From Sphingomonas telluris (GTDB lineage Bacteria; Pseudomonadota; Alphaproteobacteria; Sphingomonadales; Sphingomonadaceae): a DNA stretch of 64,000 nt. Made by a program: the position numbers and the translations under genes. This document shows, piece after piece, positions 1 to 10,607 of this stretch. The stretch covers positions 2,086,281 through 2,150,280 of the forward strand of contig NZ_JAKZHW010000001.1 in NCBI RefSeq assembly GCF_022568775.1, in the 5' to 3' direction. The notes beneath the pieces were generated by a model. That model was not told where the DNA came from. It saw only the letters and a list, made by a program, of their open reading frames with translations, and ran no database searches. How positions within the stretch are numbered: position 1 is the first letter of the stretch; the number at the start of each line of letters is the position of its first letter.

Positions 1-1
1 C

Positions 2-853
2 GGCAATTGCGTCGACGAGTTCGAGGATGACAAGGGCATCTTGTCCGTCGGCAAGGATGGCTTCGGCAAGGATGGCTTCGGCAAGGATGGCTTCGGCAAG
101 GCCGTGGGCCAGATTCGCGAGCGCCTTGGCGACAAGCCATTGCTGCTCGCGGGGATGGTCGGATCCAACCGTGGCTGGATCGAGGCTCCGTACGTCCCAT
201 GCCCAGCGGGTCTCGACGACCTGACGGCCGCCCTGGTCTGGCCGGAGGAAGGCCGCACCGCGATCGTGCCAGGCGTTTCCTTAGTGGATCCGGATGAAGC
301 CGATGTCATGCGCGGCGAAGAGGTCCAGCTGCTCGGCGCGTTCGCCGCGGGACTGGTCTCACCCGATGCGCTGGTCTGCCACCCGGGCACCCACAACAAA
401 TGGGCGCGGCTTCTGGGCGGCAAGATCGCGCGTTTCATGACCGTGATGACGGGCGAGCTGTTCAATCTCCTCAAGGGGCACAGCATCCTGTCCGACCTGC
501 TTTCGAGGCCGGTCGAACCCGACGAGGCCTTCGCGCACGGGGTTCGCCACGCCTTGGCCAACGATTGCCTGACCGCCGAATTGTTCAAGATCCGCGCGCG
601 GGTCCTTCTAGGGCAGGCAAATGCCGAGGATGCATCGTCGTACGGAAGCGGGCTGCTGATCGGTACCGATGTCCGGACAGGCCTTCGTGAGGGCTCCGAC
701 AGCGAGATCGTCGTAATGGGCCGTCCTGAGCTGACGCGGCTTTATGCCGAGGCGCTGCGCATTGCAGGCCGACAGCCGCGTGAGGTCGATGGCGAGAGGG
801 CATTCCTGGCGGGGGCAAGAAAGATCGTGGAGCTGATCGATGAGCGCAGCTGA
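2..853 (+). CDS. dgoK: 2-dehydro-3-deoxygalactonokinase, 5' end outside window
   Basis: Phosphorylates 2-keto-3-deoxygalactonate with ATP, a step of the De Ley-Doudoroff route for galactose. The reading frame is open from base 2 with no stop, so the gene begins upstream; 283 residues are visible of a family of roughly 290-310. Family-typical stretches are HPGTHNKW, MTGELFNLLKGHS and SGLLIGTD. The product name also rests on the gene directly downstream, whose aldolase uses the product of this kinase. Odd feature: residues just after GILSV consist of GKDGF three times, encoded by a perfect 15-bp tandem repeat. The stop overlaps the next gene by 14 bases, which suggests translational coupling. 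Confidence 0.88.
   Translation, partial: GNCVDEFEDDKGILSVGKDGFGKDGFGKDGFGKAVGQIRERLGDKPLLLAGMVGSNRGWIEAPYVPCPAGLDDLTAALVWPEEGRTAIVPGVSLVDPDEADVMRGEEVQLLGAFAAGLVSPDALVCHPGTHNKWARLLGGKIARFMTVMTGELFNLLKGHSILSDLLSRPVEPDEAFAHGVRHALANDCLTAELFKIRARVLLGQANAEDASSYGSGLLIGTDVRTGLREGSDSEIVVMGRPELTRLYAEALRIAGRQPREVDGERAFLAGARKIVELIDERS
50..94 (+). repeat. 15-bp in-frame tandem repeat, three copies
   Basis: The unit ggcaaggatggcttc occurs three times in a row and is followed by a partial fourth (ggcaagg). It lies inside dgoK and encodes GKDGF repeats. Because the unit is a multiple of three, copy-number change would not break the frame. Confidence 0.9.
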
Positions 854-1469
854 AGACTTCCGTCGCTACTTCGCCGAATGCCCGCTCGTCGCGATCATCC
901 GCGGCGTCACCCCGGTAGATGCGGAGGCGATTGCGGGAGCGCTCTACGAGGGCGGTATCCGAATCATCGAGGTTCCGCTCAATTCGCCCGATCCCTTCGA
1001 GAGCATCCGGATCATCTCGCAAGCCTACGGCGATCGCGCCCTCGTTGGCGCGGGTACGGTGCTTGACGCAGCGGACGTTCCAAGGGTCGCGGAGGCCGGC
1101 GGGCGGCTCGTGGTGTCCCCCAACACCAGCGCCCCCGTCATCGAAGCGACGGTGGCCGCAGGAATGGTGTCCTCACCGGGTTATTTCACCCCGTCGGAGG
1201 CGTTCGCCGCCATCCGCGCCGGAGCGCAATCGATCAAGCTATTCCCCGCCGAGGCAGCGTCTCCCGCCGTCGTGAAGGCGCAGAAGGCGGTGCTTCCCAA
1301 GGACGTGCCGCTCATCGTCGTCGGCGGAGTCACGCCCGAATCCGTGCCCGAATGGCTGGCCGCAGGAGCCGACGGCTTCGGTCTAGGAGGTGGGCTCTAC
1401 AAGCCCGGCCAGGACGCCGCAGCCACTCTCGAAAAGGCCCGCGCTTACGTCACTGCAGTGAGAGGCTGA
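840..1469 (+). CDS. dgoA: 2-dehydro-3-deoxy-6-phosphogalactonate aldolase
   Basis: Class I aldolase that splits KDPGal into pyruvate and glyceraldehyde 3-phosphate. The 209-residue length fits the KDPG/KDPGal aldolase family. The Schiff-base lysine is Lys133 in SIKLFPAEA and the catalytic glutamate is Glu44 in RIIEVPLN; the phosphate-binding GGVTPES segment follows. ATG overlaps the end of dgoK by 14 bases, and its own stop overlaps the next ATG by one base, so three enzymes are read from one coupled message. KDPG specificity cannot be excluded from sequence alone, but the adjacent galactonokinase favours the galacto substrate. Confidence 0.9.
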   Translation: MSAAEDFRRYFAECPLVAIIRGVTPVDAEAIAGALYEGGIRIIEVPLNSPDPFESIRIISQAYGDRALVGAGTVLDAADVPRVAEAGGRLVVSPNTSAPVIEATVAAGMVSSPGYFTPSEAFAAIRAGAQSIKLFPAEAASPAVVKAQKAVLPKDVPLIVVGGVTPESVPEWLAAGADGFGLGGGLYKPGQDAAATLEKARAYVTAVRG

Positions 1470-2398
1470 TGAAACCGATCAAGATCGCCATTATCGGGTA
1501 CGGCAAGATTGCCGCCGACCAGCACGTCCCGTCCCTAGCCGGCAATCCGCGCTTCGAATTGGTCGCCACGTCGAGCCGCTCCGGACAGGGGGTCGAACCG
1601 ATCTTTGTCGACTGGCGCGAGCTGCTGGACAAGGCCGAGGGCCTCGAGGCGGTCGCCATCACCACGCCACCGTCGGTCCGCCACGAGATCGCTGCCACCT
1701 GCATCGAGAAGGGGCTGCACGTCCTCCTGGAAAAGCCGCCTGCAGTCACGCTCAGCGAGATCGACGATCTGGCCTCGCTGGCGGAAGCTAAAGGCGTGAC
1801 GCTCTATGCAACCTGGCACTCACGGCACAATCCGTCGGTGCCGGTCGCCGCCGAGGCACTCGCCGGCAAGCGGATCGCGAGCATGCAGATCAGTTGGCAA
1901 GAAGACGTCCACAAGTGGCATCCCGGCCAGCAGTGGATTTGGGAGGCCGGCGGGTTCGGTGTGTTCGATCCCGGCATCAACGCCTTCTCCATCGTCACCG
2001 CCATCTTCCCGGGTGCGCTGTTCGTTCGCTCGGCGGACCTAAGCGTCCCGTCCAACGCTCAGACGCCCATTGCCGCAGAAATCGACTTTGCGAGTGAGGT
2101 TGCCGACGGGGCTCTCCACGCCAGCCTCGATTTCCGCCGCACCGAGGGCGAGGAATGGACGATCGACATCCGCACAAGCGACGGGCGGACGGTCTTGCTG
2201 GAGGACGGCGGAGCCCGGCTGTTCATCGACGGCGAGGAGCAAAATCTCGCAGGAGCGGGCGAATATCCGGATATTTATCGCGAATTCGTGGACCTGATCG
2301 ACGAGCGCAGGAGTTCCGTTGATGTCCGACCACTGCGCTTGGTCGCAGACTGCTACCTGACCGCGAGCCAGCGAAAGGTCGAGCCCATTACGATGTAG
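1469..2398 (+). CDS. Gfo/Idh/MocA oxidoreductase, likely D-galactose 1-dehydrogenase
   Basis: NAD(P)-dependent sugar dehydrogenase of 309 residues. The N-terminal Rossmann motif is IIGYGKIA (residues 8-15) and the family catalytic EKP is at 88-90. The start ATG overlaps the aldolase stop by one base (tgatg); a longer frame extends upstream, but it only reads through the aldolase gene. In this pathway the first step oxidises galactose to galactonolactone, and Gfo/Idh enzymes of this size do that in proteobacteria. The role is therefore inferred from the operon. L-arabinose or another aldose could also be the substrate. No lactonase or galactonate dehydratase is in view; they may lie upstream of the window. 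Confidence 0.8.
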   Translation: MKPIKIAIIGYGKIAADQHVPSLAGNPRFELVATSSRSGQGVEPIFVDWRELLDKAEGLEAVAITTPPSVRHEIAATCIEKGLHVLLEKPPAVTLSEIDDLASLAEAKGVTLYATWHSRHNPSVPVAAEALAGKRIASMQISWQEDVHKWHPGQQWIWEAGGFGVFDPGINAFSIVTAIFPGALFVRSADLSVPSNAQTPIAAEIDFASEVADGALHASLDFRRTEGEEWTIDIRTSDGRTVLLEDGGARLFIDGEEQNLAGAGEYPDIYREFVDLIDERRSSVDVRPLRLVADCYLTASQRKVEPITM

Positions 2399-2401
2399 GT
2401 T

Positions 2402-2431
2402 ATGACATTCGTGAATAACCCCTGTTATAAG
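2402..2431 (+). promoter_or_regulatory. candidate sigma-70-type promoter of the Crp/Fnr gene
   Basis: ATGACA at 2402-2407 and TATAAG at 2426-2431, spaced by 18 bases, lie in an AT-rich gap after the galactose operon. Each box has one mismatch to consensus. Position about 35 bases before the start codon of the regulator fits, but no transcript data exist. Confidence 0.4.
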
Positions 2432-2437
2432 ACATAC

Positions 2438-2457
2438 CGCAGGCGTAATGACCTGCG
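2438..2457. promoter_or_regulatory. dyad between promoter and start codon of the Crp/Fnr gene
   Basis: Perfect 6-bp inverted repeat CGCAGG / CCTGCG with an 8-base spacer, directly after the candidate -10 box. It could be an operator or a short 5'-UTR hairpin. Confidence 0.3.
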
Positions 2458-2466
2458 TGTGAGTCG

Positions 2467-3237
2467 ATGGGGCACCAGTTGAAAATGCTCGATTCCGTAG
2501 CCGAGCTAAATCCGCTCGAAGAGGCTTTTGCGGGCAATCTCCTGCTGAAGACCGTTTCTCAGGAAATCCGCGAACTCCTTCTGGCCGTCGGTGAACGGGT
2601 CGAGCTTCCGGTCGGCGAGCGCGTGCAGACGCGCGGGCAGGACGTTGAATGGAGCTACTTCCCGTTCGGGTCGACCATGATCTCACTGGTCGTCCAGCTG
2701 TCGGATGGTCGTTCCATTGAAGTCGCTTCGATCGGCCGTGAAGGGGCGGTCGGGGGAATCATCAGCTGCGGTCACGCACCGGCGTTCGGCGATGCGCGAG
2801 TCCAGGTTTCCGGCTCTGCGATGCGCGTGCCCATGGAAGCCATCGAGCGGGCGAAGCGGCAGTCGGGGTTCATCTCCAACATCTTCTGCCGCTACTCGGA
2901 CTACCTCCTCGCGCAGGTTCAACAGTCGGCTGCCTGCAACGCGTTGCACCCCATCAACCAGCGTGCCGCGCGATGGCTGCTGACCGCGCAGGATCGCGCA
3001 GGCGATCGGATCGAACTGACGCAGGAAGCACTTGCGGGACTGCTAGGGGTCCAGCGGACGACCCTGAACGCGGTCGTCAGGACGTTGCAGGATGAGGGAC
3101 TGATCACGATCAAGCGTGGCCGCATCATCGTGCTCGACCGTCGCGGCCTCGAACGGAACGCCTGCGAATGTTACGCAGCTGTCGAGAAACATTTCGCTGC
3201 GGTGATCGGCGAGTCCGGTTCAGGCAATAGCGGGTAA
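2467..3237 (+). CDS. Crp/Fnr family transcriptional regulator
   Basis: A 256-residue cytoplasmic regulator. An N-terminal cyclic-nucleotide-binding-like beta-roll (about residues 25-140) precedes a long dimer helix and a C-terminal winged helix with the recognition segment ELTQEALAGLLGVQRTT. No N-terminal cysteine cluster is present, so it is not an oxygen-sensing Fnr with an iron-sulfur centre. The roll also lacks an obvious cAMP-binding signature, so the signal is unknown. ATG 2467 is used; ATG 2485 is an alternative, and neither has a strong Shine-Dalgarno. It follows the galactose operon but has its own likely promoter. Confidence 0.88.
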   Translation: MGHQLKMLDSVAELNPLEEAFAGNLLLKTVSQEIRELLLAVGERVELPVGERVQTRGQDVEWSYFPFGSTMISLVVQLSDGRSIEVASIGREGAVGGIISCGHAPAFGDARVQVSGSAMRVPMEAIERAKRQSGFISNIFCRYSDYLLAQVQQSAACNALHPINQRAARWLLTAQDRAGDRIELTQEALAGLLGVQRTTLNAVVRTLQDEGLITIKRGRIIVLDRRGLERNACECYAAVEKHFAAVIGESGSGNSG

Positions 3238-3248
3238 ATGCGACTGAG

Positions 3249-4283
3249 TTAGTCGACGAAAGTCCAGCGCAGCTCCGAGCCCGCGTGAAATGGCGTCAGA
3301 TCGATGTCCCCAACGCCCAAGCGATCGGGCACGTCATTCGCTTCCCGGTTAAGCGTCACTGTCCCCTCGTTCAGCGGCAGGCCGTAGAAGCGAGCGCCAT
3401 GCTCGGACGCGAAGCCCTCCAGCTTGTCCAGCGCGCCCTCCTCCTCGAACACCTCCACGTAACTTTCGAGAGCGTACGGCGCGTTGAAGATCCCCGCGCA
3501 TCCGCACGCGGATTCCTTCGCGTGACGTGGATGGGGAGCGCTGTCCGTGCCGAGGAAGAATTTGGGTGAGCCGGAGGTCGCGGCCGCGCGAACCGCAAGC
3601 CGATGCTTCTCCCGCTTCACGACCGGCAGACAGTAGGCGTGCGGCCTGAGCCCGCCGTGAAAGAGCGCGTTACGGTTGAGGTGAAGGTGCTGCGGAGTGA
3701 TGGTCGCCGCGACATTCTCGGACGCATCCCGGACGAACTGAGCGGCTTCGGCCGTCGTGATGTGCTCGAGCACGATCTTGAGGTTCGGGAAGTCCCTCAC
3801 CAACCCGGTCAGGATGCGGTCGATGAAGACCGACTCTCGGTCGAACACGTCCACGTCGGGGTCGGTGACCTCGCCATGGATGCACAGCACCATGCCGATC
3901 GTCTGCATCCGCTCAAGCGCTGGATAGATATTGCGAAGGTCCGTCACTCCGAAGGCGGAGTTGGTGGTCGCGTTGGCGGGATAAAGCTTCGCCGCTGTCC
4001 AGACATTGTCATTGAAGCCATGGTCGATGACCTCGGCGTCCGCGTCGTCCGTCAGGTAATAGGTCAGGAGTGGCGTGAACTCCCGGCCCGCCGCGTCCCA
4101 AATCCGCTCGCGATAATCGACGGCGGCTCCGAGTGTGGTGATGGGCGGGACAAGGTTCGGCATCACGATCGCCCGCGCGAACTGCCGGGCGGTGAATGGA
4201 GCGACCACGCGCAGCATGTCGCCGTCGCGCAGGTGAACGTGCCAATCGTCGGGGCGGCGGATGGTGAGGCTTTGCATCGTCAC
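3249..4283 (-). CDS. pyrC: dihydroorotase, class II
   Basis: Zinc amidohydrolase that closes carbamoyl-aspartate to dihydroorotate in pyrimidine synthesis. The product is 344 residues from a GTG start. Visible metal and catalytic motifs are HVH (His15, His17), the lysine carboxylated in this family in AAKLYPANATTN (Lys99), HGEV, EHITT and GTDSAPH, matching the E. coli-type homodimeric enzyme. The GTG is chosen because AGGGAG lies six bases upstream; ATG 4277, two codons inside, is the alternative. Its start codon is only 23 bases from that of the divergent ygfZ gene. Confidence 0.95.
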   Translation of the reverse strand: MTMQSLTIRRPDDWHVHLRDGDMLRVVAPFTARQFARAIVMPNLVPPITTLGAAVDYRERIWDAAGREFTPLLTYYLTDDADAEVIDHGFNDNVWTAAKLYPANATTNSAFGVTDLRNIYPALERMQTIGMVLCIHGEVTDPDVDVFDRESVFIDRILTGLVRDFPNLKIVLEHITTAEAAQFVRDASENVAATITPQHLHLNRNALFHGGLRPHAYCLPVVKREKHRLAVRAAATSGSPKFFLGTDSAPHPRHAKESACGCAGIFNAPYALESYVEVFEEEGALDKLEGFASEHGARFYGLPLNEGTVTLNREANDVPDRLGVGDIDLTPFHAGSELRWTFVD

Positions 4284-4306
4284 TGCGGGCTCCCTAACTG
4301 AAGCCC

Positions 4307-5011
4307 ATGCCCGCGACCACCCTCACCGACCGCGCCCTCATCCGCCTCTCCGGCGATGACGTTCGCGGTTTCCTGCAAGGCCTAGTCACCAGTGACGTCG
4401 CCGCCGATTTGCCGGTGTGGACGGGGCTGCTGACGCCGCAGGGTAAGTGCCTGTTCGACTTCCTCGTCTGGGCCGATGGCGACGACCTGCTGCTCGACTG
4501 CGAGGCGAAGGCGGCCGACGACCTCGTAAAGCGGCTGACGGTGTACCGCTTGCGCCGTCCGATCCGCATCGAGCCCGATCCGTCACTGGCCATGCATTGG
4601 TCCCTGGATGACAACGAAGGCGTTCCCGATCCGAGGTTGCAAAACCTCGGCCGCCGCTGGCTTGCCTCGCAAGGCGAGCCTGCATCGGGATGGCTGGAGC
4701 ATCGCCTCCGCCTCGGCGTCTGCGAAGGGCGGGCGGAGCTAGGCGACATCCTCTGGCTCGAATGCAACGCCGCCGAGCTGAACGGCGTCAGCTTCACCAA
4801 GGGCTGCTTCGTCGGGCAGGAAAACACGGCTCGCATGAATTGGCGGCAAAAGGTAAATCGCCGTCTAGTGGTCGTGCCCGCCACCGAAGCAGGTCCCCGC
4901 ACCCGCGTGTTTTACGAGAACCTCGGGCTAGCCGTGGAGCATCGCCGGGTAGAGGACCTCGGCGATGCGATCATTCCGCCGTGGCTCGACCTCGCCGCCA
5001 CAGCCGACTGA
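4307..5011 (+). CDS. ygfZ: YgfZ/GcvT-like folate-binding protein (IBA57-type)
   Basis: Protein of 234 residues that in bacteria supports iron-sulfur enzyme maturation and tRNA modification in a folate-dependent way. The family signature KGCFVGQE is complete (Cys167). The N-terminal part starts with the typical TLTDRALIRLSGDDVRGFLQ pattern of the GcvT-like fold. Divergent from pyrC with a very short shared control region. Its 3' end overlaps the convergent small membrane gene by 41 bases. Confidence 0.9.
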   Translation: MPATTLTDRALIRLSGDDVRGFLQGLVTSDVAADLPVWTGLLTPQGKCLFDFLVWADGDDLLLDCEAKAADDLVKRLTVYRLRRPIRIEPDPSLAMHWSLDDNEGVPDPRLQNLGRRWLASQGEPASGWLEHRLRLGVCEGRAELGDILWLECNAAELNGVSFTKGCFVGQENTARMNWRQKVNRRLVVVPATEAGPRTRVFYENLGLAVEHRRVEDLGDAIIPPWLDLAATAD

Positions 5012-5216
5012 AGGCGATGGCGCCGATCAGCATCCAGATCACGTTCAAGGCAGCGGACGGCAGCGCACGATGCCACCATCCATTGATGGCGAACCCGGCC
5101 GCTCCGACGATATTCATGGCCTGATAGGCAAGCGACTGACCCGTCAGCTTGCCCATCGAAAGCAGCAGATAGGCGAGAAGGATGAGGATGGCGCCGGACC
5201 AGCCGGCGACCTCCAC
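4971..5216 (-). CDS. small three-helix membrane protein downstream of acnA
   Basis: About 81 residues if GTG 5216 is the start. Three hydrophobic helices are visible: GWSGAILILLAYLLLSMGK, AYQAMNIVGAAGFAING and AALNVIWMLIGAIAFSRLW. The overall shape resembles the small CBU_0592-like membrane protein family, a resemblance recalled rather than tested. The gene lies 17 bases after the acnA stop on the same strand, so it is probably cotranscribed. The frame is open further upstream into acnA, so the start is uncertain. Function unknown. Confidence 0.6.
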   Translation of the reverse strand: MEVAGWSGAILILLAYLLLSMGKLTGQSLAYQAMNIVGAAGFAINGWWHRALPSAALNVIWMLIGAIAFSRLWRRGRATAE

Positions 5217-5233
5217 CGCGATCTCGACGGCGC

Positions 5234-7912
<2,679 letters not shown>

Positions 7913-8006
7913 CGAAGGGGTCCTGTGTGCGTGTTTAGGTGGGGGCGCCCGCTAGATGGGCAGCGGGGAGGCCCTTAGCAATCACACAGGCAAGCGGCAA
8001 ACGCGC

Positions 8007-8987
8007 CTAAATCCAGCCGCGGCGCTTCAGGTACCAGAGAGGCAGAACAGCGCTGGCGAGCATCAGCAGCAGAGCCATCGGATAGCCGAAGATCCACTTG
8101 AGTTCCGGCATATGCTCGAAATTCATTCCGTAGACGCCAGCAATCAGGGTCGGCGGAAGGAAAATCAGCGCCGCCCAGGAGAAGAGCTTCATCGCGGCGT
8201 TCTGTTCGATACTGATCAGGCCGAGCGAGGCGTCCAGCAGGAAGGTGAGGTTGTCGCCGAGGAACGCGCTGTGATCGGCTAGAGCCTTGGTGTCGCTGAG
8301 AAGCGCCTCGATGTGGCCCCGAATGCCATTCGCATCTGCCGAGTGGAGCCTATCGGAGGCGAGGAAGAAGCTCAGCAGTCTGGCCGTGCTGAGCCCCGTC
8401 ACACGAATATGCGCCAGAAGCGACTGAGCCCGGCCGATCCGACTCAGCAGAGCAGTCAAGCGGTCCGCGGGAATCCGCCGTGCGTTCGGCTGACGGATGA
8501 AGATGTGCGTGGAAATCTTCTCGACCTCACGGCTCACTTCTTCAATCTCATCGGCAAGACGGTCAATGATCGAGTCCAGCAGATGGTATGTGGCTGTCAG
8601 AGCGTCCCGGACGAGGGACTTGTCCTGCCGCGCATGGTGCTGGAACGCGCGGATCGGCTTAGGCGTGACGTAGCGAACGGTGACCAGCCGATCGGAGGTC
8701 AGGACCAAGCCGATCGGATCGCTCTTGGGGTGTCCCTCCTCGACGCCGTAAAGGGCCGCCAAGGTCATGTAGAGCGCGCCATTCTGCTCGTAGAGCCTGC
8801 TCGACGGCTCGATCTCGCTCATGTCCTCCCGAGTGGGAACCTGGACGCGGACGCATTGCTCGACGAGTTTGTCCTCTTCCCGCGTGGGCTCTTCGAGATC
8901 GATCCAGGTGGCGTCGTCCGGGATCAGCTGGCCCTTGTTCGGATCGATGATGCTTCCATCGCAATTGGGGCCGTAGGCACGCAGCAT
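8007..8987 (-). CDS. corA: CorA-family magnesium/cobalt transporter
   Basis: Inner-membrane divalent cation channel, 326 residues. The long soluble N-terminal part with predicted helices is followed by two C-terminal membrane helices. The hallmark YGMNFEHMPE loop (GMN motif) sits between them, and the chain ends in the basic tail KRRGW. It stands alone on the minus strand, downstream of a divergent DUF2585 gene, with a 66-base gap between the two starts. Confidence 0.93.
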   Translation of the reverse strand: MLRAYGPNCDGSIIDPNKGQLIPDDATWIDLEEPTREEDKLVEQCVRVQVPTREDMSEIEPSSRLYEQNGALYMTLAALYGVEEGHPKSDPIGLVLTSDRLVTVRYVTPKPIRAFQHHARQDKSLVRDALTATYHLLDSIIDRLADEIEEVSREVEKISTHIFIRQPNARRIPADRLTALLSRIGRAQSLLAHIRVTGLSTARLLSFFLASDRLHSADANGIRGHIEALLSDTKALADHSAFLGDNLTFLLDASLGLISIEQNAAMKLFSWAALIFLPPTLIAGVYGMNFEHMPELKWIFGYPMALLLMLASAVLPLWYLKRRGWI

Positions 8988-9053
8988 GGCAGCGATTGAT
9001 CGACCCTGCAGCAGTGCTTTGCAAGCCGCTTCGCTCTGCTAAGCCTAGACGGA

Positions 9054-9647
9054 ATGAACCGAACCACGCGCACGGCAGTCGCCGCGCTCCTCATCCTCGC
9101 AGCGACGGCCGCGCTCCTGTTCCTGATGGGGCGGCCACCCATCTGCACGTGCGGCAAGATCGGCCTGTGGGTTGCCCAGGCGAACAGCTCGCGCACGAGC
9201 CAGATGCTGAGCGACTGGTACAGCCTCAGCCACGTCGTTCACGGGTTCCTATTCTTCGCGATCCTCTGGCTGGCGTTCCGCAAATGGCCGCTGGAACGTC
9301 GCTTCCTCGTGGCGCTGGCGATCGAGGCAGCGTGGGAGGTGGTCGAGAACACGCCGATGGTCATCAACCGCTATCGGGAGGAGACGGCCGCCCTCGGCTA
9401 TACCGGAGACAGCGTCATCAATTCGATGTCGGACATCGCCATGATGGTGCTCGGCTTCTCGCTCGCGCGGAGACTGTCCGTACGCTGGTCTATCGCCATC
9501 GTCCTTGCGCTGGAGCTGATCCCCCTTTTCGTGATTCGCGACAATCTGACGCTCAATGTATGGATGCTTCTCGCGCCGAATGATGCAATTAAGGCGTGGC
9601 AGTCCGGAGGATCGGCTTCGGCACTCTTCTCGGCCTTTGCGCATTGA
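9054..9647 (+). CDS. DUF2585 (UPF0314) membrane protein
   Basis: A 197-residue protein of a conserved alphaproteobacterial family of unknown function. Features match that family: an N-terminal membrane helix, RPPICTCGKIGLWV, HVVHGFLFFAILW, EAAWEVVENTP and GDSVINSMSDI, with about five hydrophobic segments in all. The conserved cysteines, histidine and acidic residues suggest an enzyme or metal-binding membrane protein, but that is speculation. Confidence 0.85.
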   Translation: MNRTTRTAVAALLILAATAALLFLMGRPPICTCGKIGLWVAQANSSRTSQMLSDWYSLSHVVHGFLFFAILWLAFRKWPLERRFLVALAIEAAWEVVENTPMVINRYREETAALGYTGDSVINSMSDIAMMVLGFSLARRLSVRWSIAIVLALELIPLFVIRDNLTLNVWMLLAPNDAIKAWQSGGSASALFSAFAH

Positions 9648-9671
9648 GGCCCTGACACACGCCTTGGGAGC

Positions 9672-10202
9672 ATGACTTTGAAATTTATACGCGTCGCGAT
9701 TCCGATCGGGATCGGACTCGCCTTCGCAACGCCGGCACATGCGGGCGAGATCATCGGCGGACTTTACGTCCATGACGTCGACACGTTCGTCACCATTGCC
9801 GGCGTCGAGCCAGGAGTGGACTTCCAGCTTGGCTATCGCGGCGGCCGCATTGGGAAGACGCCGCTCCAGCCGCACGTCTTCGTGGCCCTGAACTCGTCCG
9901 GCGCCACAAGCTACGCTGCGGCCGGCTTCTCAATGAAGTTCGGCGACAAGGTTTTCATCCGGCCTGGCGTCGGCCTGGCGATTCACAACGGATCGACCAA
10001 GGACTACCAGATCGAAGGGAATGACGAGCTGGAGTTCGGCACCCGCGTTCTGATCGAGCCGGAACTCGGGATTGGCGCCCGGGTGAACGACCGCCTGACG
10101 GTGGAGGCGAGCTGGGTCCACATGAGCCACGGCCAGCTATTCACCGACCAGAACCCCGGCATCGACAACCTCGGGATCCGCTTCGCCTACAAGCTGCGAT
10201 AG
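9672..10202 (+). CDS. acyloxyacyl hydrolase / PagL-like lipid A 3-O-deacylase
   Basis: Probable outer-membrane beta-barrel of 176 residues with a signal peptide ending APAHA-like (TPAHAGE). Alternating beta strands run to a C-terminal aromatic-ending strand (IRFAYKLR). The region WVHMSHGQLF carries the His-x-Ser pair that forms the PagL active site. The third residue, a glutamate 14 positions after the histidine in Pseudomonas PagL as I recall it, is here an Asp 15 positions after (NPGIDN). A GGGAG precedes the ATG. Role inferred: trimming lipid A acyl chains. Confidence 0.75.
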   Translation: MTLKFIRVAIPIGIGLAFATPAHAGEIIGGLYVHDVDTFVTIAGVEPGVDFQLGYRGGRIGKTPLQPHVFVALNSSGATSYAAAGFSMKFGDKVFIRPGVGLAIHNGSTKDYQIEGNDELEFGTRVLIEPELGIGARVNDRLTVEASWVHMSHGQLFTDQNPGIDNLGIRFAYKLR

Positions 10203-10607
10203 CTAGTCGGGGCAGCGCGTCAGCTGCGGCGGCACGCCGCGCTGCAGCTTGTAAGGCCCCAGCACCTCGCCGTCCTCAAGCGTGACGGTCAGCATCATGT
10301 CGTCCTTCACCAGCGTGCCCGAATAGGTCGCCGGCTGAGAGCGGAAGATCTGCCCCACCTTGATTTGGCCGCTATGGCCGGTCCGGTAGGTGCCCTTGAC
10401 GCTGAAAACGCCTTCCTTGGCATCGAAAATCGGCTCGTCGACCGTGCCGGAAGCGCAGTCGAAGTCGACCTTGCCACTGCCGCCTTCCAGCACGACGCCA
10501 ACCTGCGGGCCCCCAAAATGGCCGTAGGCGGGTTTCAGGTCGGGCGCGATCGTATCGCACGCCGCCAAAGCCAACGGCAGCGCCACGAGAGCGAACCCTC
10601 GGCGCAT
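10203..10607 (-). CDS. small lipoprotein, hypothetical
   Basis: A 134-residue predicted lipoprotein with lipobox ALAAC at residues 13-17 and a mostly beta remainder ending LQRGVPPQLTRCPD. The two other cysteines (in DFDCASG and TRCPD) could form a disulfide. The start overlaps the fumC stop by one base, so it is likely translated from the fumC message. It is convergent with the PagL-like gene, and the two stop codons touch. Function unknown. Confidence 0.75.
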   Translation of the reverse strand: MRRGFALVALPLALAACDTIAPDLKPAYGHFGGPQVGVVLEGGSGKVDFDCASGTVDEPIFDAKEGVFSVKGTYRTGHSGQIKVGQIFRSQPATYSGTLVKDDMMLTVTLEDGEVLGPYKLQRGVPPQLTRCPD

